From: Eunapius fragilis | Taxonomy: Eukaryota > Porifera > Demospongiae > Spongillida > Spongillidae | DNA: 64,000 nucleotides | NCBI GenBank assembly: GCA_963681505.1 | Contig: OY811989.1 | Location: 3,716,854-3,780,853 of the forward strand | Direction of reading: 5' to 3' | In this document: positions 34,701 through 46,700 of the stretch, piece after piece | How positions within the stretch are numbered: position 1 is the first letter of the stretch | Layout of the letters: every line of letters starts with the position of its first letter | Notes under the pieces: generated by a model | Database searches by the model: none | What the model was told of the DNA's origin: nothing | Seen by the model: only the letters and a program-made list of their open reading frames with translations | Position numbers and translations under genes: made by a program

Positions 34701-37700
34701 TTAAACCACTGTGCAGAGGGTGCACTGGGTGCATTTGCACCCCCCCCCCGCCTGCCGCTAAGTCCGCTGAATATGTCCAATGAATAATTACAGTAGCCCA
34801 GCAATTGGCAAATTACCGCACGCAGTATGCTTTGGAGCTAAGCAGCTGCTAATCCAGTGTAAAATTTTGCACTGTACAACGTGATTTGCACGTGATTCGC
34901 ACACCTTTAGCAAGCTATAGAAAAGTTCCTTTTATTGAAACTGTTGTATCCCATTTCGACATTTCTTTAAGCTACTGCTATTTCAGGTACGCGTTCGTAT
35001 CTCCCCATATGTATATTCATATTGCGTGCTTGCGGTAGGCCACTTGAAGTTTGTCTGTTGAGTAGCTGTCGACTGCTGGTCAGTTCTAGTATTCACGCAC
35101 GTGTTGTAGGCTACTACCCATAACCAGTCCAAAGAACCATCCATGGGTCGCCGTGAACAACGCGAACGAGAAAAAAGAAAAGCTGCAGCAATCTGCCACA
35201 CGATTGAGCAGTTCCTACCAGCGAAGAAGAGCTGTACCGAAGCTCTAACCTCCCAAGTAATTGCAGCTGAGCAGCAACCATGTTCCAGCACAACAATTCC
35301 ACTCGCTGAGACGGCGACAACGTTAGACGCTGTTCAGCAAACATCATTCAACCCAGCGCTGCTCCACTGCGCAGGTGGAAACAAGGAGCACATTGACGTT
35401 ACAGACTGTAACTCGATTGAGGTTACTGAGTCGCCTGTTGAGGCGAATCCTGATAGACTAGTCCGAAGCGATTGTAGCAGCTCGAAAGCTATAGATTTGG
35501 CAAACGATTTTGGTACAATTTATAGCTGTTCCAAAGCACCCAATGATTTCATTGCTGCAATTCAAGGGCTGTCATCGACAGAAAGATATTCCCTACTGAA
35601 ATGCCATGTAGTGCCACCAAATGACTACATATTCCCCCTCTCGTCCTTTGGGAAGAGTAAGCGTAAGTTCCAACCCAAGTGGTTGACTAAAAATACGTGG
35701 ATGGTATACAGTGCAGGCGTTGATGGTGTATTTTGCAAATATTGTGCATTGTTTAGCGATAGCAGACATACAAAGGAACAGTTCGTTAATGAACCATTTC
35801 GGGCGTGGAATAAGATCAGTGAAAAAACAGACGAGCATGAGAAGTGTAGTTATCATCAAGCTTCACTCAAGGCAGCTGAAGAATTTATTGAAAGAATTGA
35901 ATTTCCAGAGACACGTGTTAGTAATCATCTAGATAAAGTACGCACTGAAAATATAGCCAGAAACAGGGGTATTCTAAAATGCATTATCGAAGCAATTCTC
36001 TTTTGTGCCAAGCAGTGTATTGCTCTGCGCGGTGATTTCGAAAAATAATCCTTAACTGTAGGTGTTAGATAAAGAGTTTGTTTTTGTGTTACGATTTTAC
36101 TGCACATTTGAATGACTGCATATTCACCAGACAGTATAATTATTAGGTCCAGGTTGGATAGTATTTGCACCCCCCCAGCAAAATGGCTGGCTACGGGCTT
36201 GTTAGTACCCTCCAAAACCAAACGAGGCCATCGAAAGAGTACTAGAGTAACGTAGGTAGTGATCGCCACCTGCGATAACGTCAGGAGTGTTCGCCACCCC
36301 CCCTGTTTATTCTACAGAGCAACGTTACTTGCGTAAAACTGTGTATGGTACTAACAAAGGAGCCTATATTAGGGTTGTTTTAAACTCATATAGAAAGATC
36401 CAATTTAATATACGCTATTAAAAGTGCGGGTGGCGACTACTCCATACTGGCGAACATACCTGACGCTACCCTACCGATAAAGTTATAGTTGTTCAAAGGT
36501 ATGTAAATGTAGCTACCTACTCATGGCCGTAGACAACTTTCAAAGTTTGGGGGGCTTATTGTCCAAGGGGAGGGGTAGTCTCGCAAGCCAGACGTACTTC
36601 GTTGTCGAACGACGCGAGAGGACTGGGGACGAGTAAAACGTTCTGAGAAGTACGTCTGGTTACTTTGGCCAGTGTTTACATGTTCAAATGAATTTGATCA
36701 ACAACGTGTCACATGGCGGTGAAAATATTCATATCAGAGGTTAATAACGTAACCGAAGATTTAACCTCTGCTCTCCCGCAGTATGGCCAGTATATGTATT
36801 ATGTGTTCTAGGGATACTGTTCCTGGGAAACGAAGAAAACTCTCATCCTACGATGATGTGGTATTTATGCTGACTACAATGGACTGATTATGAACCTTTC
36901 GTAACACGTCGAAAGCTTTAGGTAGCAGACAATAGCAGAGGGATTTCCCGCTTCCAGTCGGTAGGCACACAAAAACATCATTCCCTCTCAAAAAGCATCT
37001 TATAGCACGCTCTTGTAACTCCTTGAGTTGTGCGTATCCTAGATGCGCAACAGCTGTACTCATCGCTTCGGTAATCGTACTCTCGCTATAAATGTTCAGC
37101 GCCATCTCTTAACTATTAGCTAAATAAACGTTATGATGTAATTGACACATGATAAAACACCTGCCTGCAATCTGATTGGGCACGACCCAAGTTAGGTCGT
37201 GAACATGTAAACACTGGCCAAAGTAACCAGACGTACTTCTCAGAACGTTTTACTCGTCCCCAGTCCTCTCGCGTCGTTCGACAACGAAGTACGTCTGGCT
37301 TGCGAGACTAGGGGAGGGGGCACAGGGAGGGGTTTTGGGGGAGCGTTGTAAGCTCACCCAATGGGGTCTGGGGCAAAGCCTAGCCGCTTTAACTTTTCCG
37401 GCATGCTAGCACAAACTTCCACCAGTGCATGCGAACACAATGATACAAATAAGTGCTGATATAAATGGAGAATCATTTATAGATATTTTATGAACGCATA
37501 TGTTGATGTGAATTTTACATGTAACGGAAATATTAATGCATTTCTAAATGCGTTAATTAATATTACAAGTAAATAAAAACATTCTCTAACGAGAGAGTTG
37601 TTGGTATATAGGATTGACCAATGGTGGTGTAAAAAGCATGGAAACAAGAGTGACAGAAACATTATTGGAAAATTGAAATAGGCCTATATTTAGCCCATTA

Positions 37701-40700
37701 TTCAGGCATGTGTGTTGTATTGTGTGCTAAATATAGGCCTATTTCAATTTTCCAATAATATTTCTGTCACTCTTGTTTCCATGCTTTTTACACCACCATT
37801 GGTCAATCCTATATACCAACAACTCTCTCGTTAGAGAATGTTTTTATTTACTTGTTTCATAAGTTTTTTTTCACCCTGTCATAGCAGTATCATAGTCAAT
37901 AATCAAATGTAGGAAGAGGATGGATGATCCCCTTTATCTCTTAATGCAAGAACAAATAACTTTAATAGTACTGCTGGTGGTGGGGGCAGCACTGGTGGTG
38001 GGGGCAGCAATGATGGTGCAGGCAGGAGCGCCGGTGGGGGCAGCGCTGGTGGTGCCGGCGGGAGTAGCTGCTGGTAGTGGTGTGGGCAGTGCTGCTGGTG
38101 GTGGTGGCAGAAGCGGGGCTTCTGGAGGTGGCGGGGTGAAGGGGAGAGGAGTTGGAGGATGAATGTACTCTTCCTCCTCCGACCCCTCATTGGTGAAAAA
38201 CCCGCGAAGGTCGTCAGCCATCTACATATACGTAACAGAGAGTATGATTAAATTTTTACTTCTTTATTTTTTAAAGTAAAGTGCAGAGCCTTTTCAAGCA
38301 CATAGAGTATTATTAAAACTTTACCTCTTTTTGCTAGCGGATGAGTGGCTTTTATACCTGAAAAGCCTTACACGTGTGCAGACTGTGCTATAATTATATT
38401 AGTCCAATTCCATCATATTAATGACAGGGAGGGAAGGGGTGTATGCGTGTAAGTTGTGCTAAAATTCTATTGGTCAAATTTGATCCAGTAAAAAATGGTC
38501 CCATCTAAACATGGAGGTGTAGCCTACATGCAGTTAAGTTGTATAGATGGGTAGTGTGGGAACTAAGGAAGTGAACTACATGGCAGTACATGGCAGCATA
38601 TAGATCAATCAATAAGGATATGTTCTCAGGTGAGGTTCTATCTGTGGACAGGGTCTGCAGCTTTATAAGTGTGGGCAGAAGGTCTGTTTTTATTTCACTA
38701 CATAAATGTGAGTGTGCTGCTAGAAAGTACCTGATGGTGGCTTATCTTACTTACTGCTGCACAGGCAGATCACTACCTTTAGGAATAGCTTTTTCAAGAC
38801 CACCATTATACTCCATTGGTGCATGAGATTTGGGTTTATACAAGGAGTAGCTATATGGGAAAAGGATATAGTTGCAGCTATTTAGTTCTCAGCCCTTGCA
38901 ACTGTAACTATATTCATACAGTTGCAACATTCACGGCTAGACAAGGAAGTCTTCAGATAAGGAAGCTTTATCAGATTAAAACAATAGACACTACTGTACA
39001 CACAGTTGAGTCACTATGCATGCTTTACATGTAAAGTGAATGGTTTTGTGCAGATCCGTGCTGTAAATAGTCGGGCGGGCCCTACTACCCACAGGTAGTA
39101 GGGTGACAAGCCCGACCAAACGTGGTAGTAGGGCCGCCCGACTATGCTGTACAAATGTTGCATGCACAGCTTTTTAATGTTAATACAACATGCCATAACA
39201 TACCTTTGGGTGGTAGTGGTAGTTCTGTGACCCCTGCGGTACCGCGCGTCCTCTCGGCAGCACATTTAGCCAATCAGACAGCGGGATCATTTCAATACCG
39301 ACTCTTTTCAGATGCTTTAATGGTAGCTGATATTTCTCCCTATTAGCAGCGCGATTTCCCTCGAGGTCCTCTTCATATCGCCGCCTTTAGTTTTAGCAGC
39401 ACGGTTCTCATCGAGGTTCTTCATATCGCCGCCTTTGAGCAGCACGGTTCTCCTTGGGGTCCTCTTCGTATCGCCACCTTTTAGCAGATCGCTTAGATTC
39501 AATATCGGCCTTGTAGCCGTCGCGTACAGAGGCCTTCTTCATTTCGGGATCGGCCTTGTAGCTGTCGCGTACAGAGGCCTTCTTTTTTTTGGGATTGGCC
39601 TTGTAGAGCGCTCGGGCTTTAGCTTTATTCTCGTATTGCTTTGGAGGTATTCCGCTCGTTGCTTAGATCACTTCTTTTGCATTTTTAGAAAAAGAACTTC
39701 ACTATTAGCCAACGTAACAACTAATATATTAAACTGTTAGTGCAGGTTAGAGTATTTATAACTGCCTAAAATTATTAATAAATCGAACTTGATATATGTA
39801 TGTCTATATGACATGTAAGGATAACGTGCCGGTAAATTTTGAAGCGATTGGTACTATTCCCGTCCTCCAAAACCGTTCCTAGCTCGAGTTATACCTTCCT
39901 AAGAAGAAGAAGACGACGACGACGACGACGACGATGGAGAATTATTTTGAGACTGGGCACGAGAAACAGGAAATTGTTTGTTTCTCTATAACCACACCGT
40001 TTTATGACACGGAACAAACGTAGAACTGTAGATCGTTGTGCTCTCATTCCATCGCGTTAAAGAGATAAGCGATCCGTTTCTCCGTTGTCCCTCCAGACGC
40101 TAGTGAAGTTTTATTAATGACATTCATCAACCCTCAATCAATCCTATATTGAACCTGCTGCCGCAGGTTCAGATTCATCATGCATATATAGGAATATACG
40201 CATGTAAACTGACTCAGTGCCAGATCTAGGGAGGGGGGGGGGGTTTAAAAACCCTCCCAGCCTTCGATAATATTATTCATAGCAGGAAATTAGGCAATTT
40301 GCATTGATAGTTTTAAAAAACCCTCTTTACCTGCACGCCCCTTCGTATGTTCGCCCCTGTGCAGTATACATGTCTACACTAAATAATTTGTATCGCGCAG
40401 ATTTCATGAATCGAGGCATTAACGCGTATACTTATGCAGTTCAATCACAAATTGCATGGATGCGTTCATGCAAATAACACCTGGTCTTCATATGAATTAA
40501 ATGAAAACCCTATGTGACAGCTGGCATTAGGGTTCATTGGCTACACTTTGAGTAATCACAGTTCAGCCAGATTCACAGAGAAGGTGTAGCTGGGGGAGCA
40601 AACCAGTATTTCTCCGCACGATCACCAGTAAACTGACAAGTATATGAACCAGAGATAATACACATTATCTCTGTATGAACGTATAGAGCTCTTTCATCGC

Positions 40701-43700
40701 GTGACTTAATAGCATTCATCTTCTAATTAGACCGCCATATTGGTGCTCGTTTACAATGGAGAAGTATGGGCTTATGCTTGGTTTTGGTACGTAACATTAC
40801 TTCAGAGTGTCGTTTAAATATATATTATTGTGGTCTAACACATAACTAACATTTGTAAAAATATGATTTTTACTTGTGCCCTCGGAGCGCAAGTTATACG
40901 TATCAGAAGTACCAAAACCGAGCATAAGCCCATATATTTCCATAGTAAACCGAGCACCAATATGGCGGACAATAAAGCAATTAACGCAATTAAAGCCCAC
41001 GCGTCATGTGACCATGAAAGAGCTCTATACGAACGTACATGGGTTTGCCACCTCAGCCACACCGCCACTGCCAATTTATACCATTCATAAGCATGCTAAT
41101 GGAGATCAAATCAAGCAATGGATCGTTTGTCGATGCGCTACTGATGAACTTAAGACATAATACGTACGCGATTACCGCTATCAGTGCATGGTTAATTCTA
41201 ATTACACGTGATATTATACTCATGGAAAATTTTGAGGGGGCTCGAGCCCCCCCAAGCCCCCCCCCCCCCCCCCCCCCCCCCCCCTTGTCTACGGCCTTGC
41301 TACTCTTACTGAGCTTGGTTTACAATATGACATTGGTGGCTGAACATTACGGATCAATTACGGATCAATTACGATTATCAACTTCATCAAATACGCATCG
41401 GAATAATGTGCATGAAAAACAATGAATGAAACAAGTAAATAAAAAACCTTCTCAATGAGAAAGTTGGTGGGACATAGGATTTGAAGGCAATGGTGGTGTA
41501 AAAAGCAGGGAAACAAGGGTCTGTAATAGTAAGGGAAAATGTCATAGTCTTATATTTAGCACACGAACATAGTATATGCTACAAACGGGCCGCTAAATAT
41601 AGGACTATGACATTTTCCCTTACTATTACAGACCCTTGTTTCCTTGCTTTTTACACCACCATTGCCTTCAAATCCTATATCCCACCAACTTTCTCATTGA
41701 GAAGGTTTTTTTATTTACTTGTTATAATACACACTCCTTCCGGAAGCAATTAGTCTCTGAATTCCTTTGCCACTATCTTGTAGAAATTCAGTTCATAGTG
41801 CTGCCTCTTAGAAGCTCAGTTCAATTCAAGAGCTGCTCTGTAGCTGTCACGAAGAAATGCCTGCTTTTTTTTCAGGACCAAACTCGAGGGGACTCTAAAT
41901 CATTGTCTCAAATTTGGAGGTATTCCTCTTGTCACTTAGCTTTCCTCTTTTTTTGATGTGAAGGCATTTTGACAAAAACAACTTCACTAGTCAAAAAATA
42001 CAAAACACTGCGATGAAATGAAATTTCCACCTGTTCCAAATGTATATAATGATAATGATACACGATGCGTAATATTACCATGGGAACAGTTTCATTATCT
42101 CCATATGATGTAGTTATTACGTATACCAGTTTCATGCTGTATTTATATATATATGATGCCAGGAGATATTCTTCCTGGAAATTCTAAAGCCATCAGTAAT
42201 CGGCGCTCTTATCCCACCCTGATCATGTCATCCTCAAGCTAGACTTGAGGAATGCATTTAACAGCATGAGGAAGAACATAATGCTTGGTGCTGCTAAGCT
42301 ACAAATCCCTGTCCTGATATTCAACCTCTATTTTCATGACACCATTGCCAGCTCTGCGCAGCTGAAGGGGTACAACAGGGTGATCCTCATGGTCCTTTGT
42401 TGGTCTGCCTTGTTATCTTTCCCTTGACATCTGTGTTTCATATATTCCACCTCAATGATGCAACCCTTGGGCAGCAATGGGGCAGATGTATGTGGTGATT
42501 TTATTTAAATGATTGAAGAGAAGCTGCTCCATTAGTATAGAGCTTAACCATCACAAATCAGAACTCATATGTGCAGATCAAGCTGGTCTCATGTAACAAG
42601 AAACTGATAGTTTGGCTCTTTGTTGCTATCGAACCAGAAGGCAAAGACAGTTATTATATTTTGATCAAGACTTCAGACTAAAGATAACTTGTCCTGTTCT
42701 CATTCCCAGACCCATTCTTCACCTCTGCCACCATCTTCTCAGGAGAAGGTTAGCAAGGTAACATCTAGTGGAGTGGTTAACAGCGTCCGCACTCAGAGAA
42801 GTGCCATACCCAAGTTGAACTGGGGAAAGTAAAGCACTCATGTGCTCCATAACTGACATGCTAGCACACTTTGCAGCTAGATGGCAAAATCTACATCCAG
42901 CTGCAATTGGTCACAATCCACTGTCTCTTTTCTTCAGGGCTATCAAATATGCACTGAACAAGATGACAGGAGTGGTTCCAGAAAGGACAATAGATTCATC
43001 ATTTTGTCCAACCATTGTCTGTCAGGGCATCCTTGTGTGGTAGTGGGGATGTCTACTGGTGAAGGAACAGGGCATCCACTGGTGGAGTGGGATGTCTACG
43101 GGTGGACGTGGAAGAGAGATGTACTGACATGGAGGTGCAGAGGTGGTTTTAATCTGCAATATTGAAATAAAACTTCTCCCTGATTTTACAACAGTTTAGA
43201 GCTTCAATTTTAAATAGTTTTCGGTACTGTGTTGATTTTTTTTTCAACTTTAATCTGTCTCAATGGGATTTAAGGCATGCATAACATTTTCTGGCATTTT
43301 TTTCCTGTGCTCTGTTCTCAAACTACATGATTCTTACGTTTTTTACGTCAACATGTAGTAACAAAAACAACAATGAAAATTTAAGTTGCTTCATAACTGC
43401 CCCATTAATAAGAAAATGATTAGAGAAGTTGAGACTCGAGTACACACTTAAGATAGCCATTTACTACAAAGGGGCTAGTGAAACATGAGCTACTTCAATC
43501 ATTTCATTACTCATTGTTGCTATTGCAACCGCGTGTTGAACACAAAGGGTAAAAACATGTAATTTGAGAACGGAACACAGAAAAAAGATGCGGAAAAATG
43601 TTATGGATGCCTCAAATCCCATAAAAACCAATTAAAGTAAAAAAAATCAACCCGGTACCGAATTGAGTCCAAAATATTGAATTTAAATAATCACCCTTTT

Positions 43701-46700
43701 TTTACTTGAAAAATTGTGACCCTAAACAGTGATAAATCAGATAAAACTTTATCTCAATATAGCAAATTAAAAAAAACGTATCTACTAGTGCATGGACCAT
43801 CATGATATTTCTGCTTAATTTGACTGTCACATTGCAGCATACTTCCTTGTTGCTGTCCCCCACTTTAGTAGATGCTTAATTGTGTTAGTATTTATGGTTA
43901 TGGGTCTCTCTTTTCTCCTGCCCCAGTGTGTGACAAATCTGCCCCATCTCCGTATGCACTGGCGACACCACCTGGGTGAAATAGCTAGCTCTAGTTCTGA
44001 TGTAATCAATCTCTTAAACAATATGGAACTTTCTGTTGTCCAGTTCCATCTGACTTGTTTCTGAAGTAATTGGTGTAGTGGTGTCAGCACTGATGACAAG
44101 TTAGAACTGAAAGAGTTATAATAATTGACTAATTAAATTGTGACACATCTAGGGAAGCAGAGAACTTCACACAACCCCACTGGGACCCCCTCCTCCACCA
44201 GTAGATGCCCCCCTCCTCCATCATTTCTACCTCCCACTAGTGCCATCACATTTCTTTCTCCATTTTGGGATGCCCTGCTCCAGTTTTTATGAACCCTCAA
44301 TAGTTTCAAAACATTGGCAGGCTTACTGAATGTCCAACTGAAATGGTACCAAGCTGCCGTCATAGCTAATAATATTAGATAAACATCAAATGTGGTCACA
44401 CAATTGTCTAGATATGATTGTTTGCTTTACATTCCACAGTGTACAAGCACTACTGACTCGGTTTGCCAGACCCATACACATGCATAGAGTCTGGAAATGA
44501 GACTAAGTGTGCATGGTGTTGAACCGATGAAATGCCAGCTGATAATTCATAGGATGACTACTGGCACCATATTTCTATTTAAATGCTACGTGACCATGAC
44601 TCCGCATATATTAAGTTATCTATTGCCACTGTAGGGGTCATTTATAAAGCAATTAGCACATCTGCTTTTCAGGGAAGATATTATTAACTACATCTGGAAA
44701 CTGGAGAAGCTGTTAGCTTTTGTAGCAAACCATATCCATGTTATGAGTGTTGCTAAAACCAGGTGCAGGAGCAGGAGTTGCTACATAAATCCAGACGCAG
44801 GAGCAGGAGTTGTTAATGCACCTACCCCCACCACCAGTGTTGTTATTGCACCTACCCCTAGCACACCAGTATTTACTATTACACCTACCCTCCCACACCA
44901 GCGTTACTATTACACTTACCCCCTTACACACTATACACCTGCCCTAATTCATTTCTAGGAATTATGACATACAGGTGTATATATGGGTGTAATTAAGTTG
45001 CGGCTCATTACCCCAGAATGCATTCCAATCCCAATACCATTTACAGGATCCTTTTCCAAGAAATTACTTGTTTTCTGGATTTTCTGACCGCTTTTACTGT
45101 GAGTGGCGTCTATTTTAGGCGAGACAGTGGGAGTTGCAGTGTACATCATACAAGTAGCCATTTTTAAGTCAGTCCACATGTTCAACCTCAATCCGCAGAT
45201 TTTCGCAGCTTTTACAATCAATCTCAAACGATTCTAGCCAAGGACTGGCATCCCAAAAAACAATGTTAGAAACACCTATATTGGGCTACAGAGTAAAAGA
45301 TAAGTAGCAGAACTAGTTCTGTAAAGAATATAAATCGTCTCCCAGGTCATCAGGTGAATGGTTGTTGTAATACACGCTGTGCTTGCGCATACAAGTACAT
45401 GCATGGTATTTCATTTAAGAAGGGAGTATAGAAAAGCAGATAAAATAATTAATACTGGTTGCCTACATGGCTTTGTTGAAAAGAGAAGTACACTTTGCCT
45501 GGCTGTCATAGAGATTATGCCACTATTCCTCACTTCCATGCCTGTTTTTGCTTGCATTACTAATATGCTCTGTTTAGTATAATTAGAATCTGACAGGGAT
45601 TTCACATACATTACTTGTAGGTAGTCAGCAGGACCAGCAAGCTACAGCAGAAATGAGTGTCCTACAGCTATCACCAACAGCTTCAGTGAATGGTAATGAT
45701 GTTGGCATTAGTTTCACTTGTATTTATGATTAGGCCAATATATTACCAGGTACCAGTATGAGTTTGCCAAAACAAATGAAAGGTACCTAGTGTAGTGTAG
45801 CTATCAAGAAATGGCAGCAAAAAACTCGTGTGTGTGATCTCATGTAATTACATCAGCATCTCATTACACTAGTAATCAATTATTCAACCACAGTTCATTT
45901 CAAATGCAATGGTTTGCTCAAGTGGGGCATAGGCAGTCTCCTTGCCACTCAGTTATTATGATGCAACATAATGTGCAAGCTTTAAATAATAGTAGCTAAT
46001 GCTTTCTTGTATTAGGAACCAATTAAAGGTGTCTTTTGGGTGCAAATTACTAGTACGTACGAAGCATTACTTTGGGCAGCCCAATTCATTTGACAAAAAA
46101 ATTATAAGAGTTGAGTACTCATGAACAGCACTATTATTCATGATAGTTAATAAGTAGCGCATGTGCCACTAATTGAATTCAAATGAAAGCATTTAACAGA
46201 GCAGTTGCAAAAGAAAGGTTTATGCAGCAAGAATGCTGCTCGTTGATAAGGAAATACAATAATGAATGAGTGTAAGGCTCGTGGATGCAGAGTGGTGCAC
46301 AACTGTATATTTAATGTTAAGCAACCTATGGTGCCACAGTTAGTTTAGTAAGTTGTTTAGTTTAGACAAGGTAGGAGGTTTACAAAGATGGCACCAGTAA
46401 TAAGGCAAAAATGTATTTTGAAAACCAAAAAGACAGTATTCAAGCAGAAAACGAGATTGTGAGCACTTAGAGGTATAATTACATGTAGAATTATAACATA
46501 ACTTTTTTTCAGGTGCGATACGGTACAAAATAATTTTAGTATGCCCTCTTAATTTTGAAATGTTTTGGCTTGTTCGTTTTCGTACATAGCTGATAGATTT
46601 TTCCACATTGTATGATTTTTTTATTCATAATGAAGCATTTAACATTTACTTTCTCAAAACTGTATAGCAATCATCAAAATATGAAACATGTTGAAAATGC

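Noticed and set aside
36236..36490. Apparent inverted repeat around gtggcgaacat / tgttcgccac
   Set aside because: The sub-blocks are not in the order required for one inverted repeat; probably fragments of rearranged elements.
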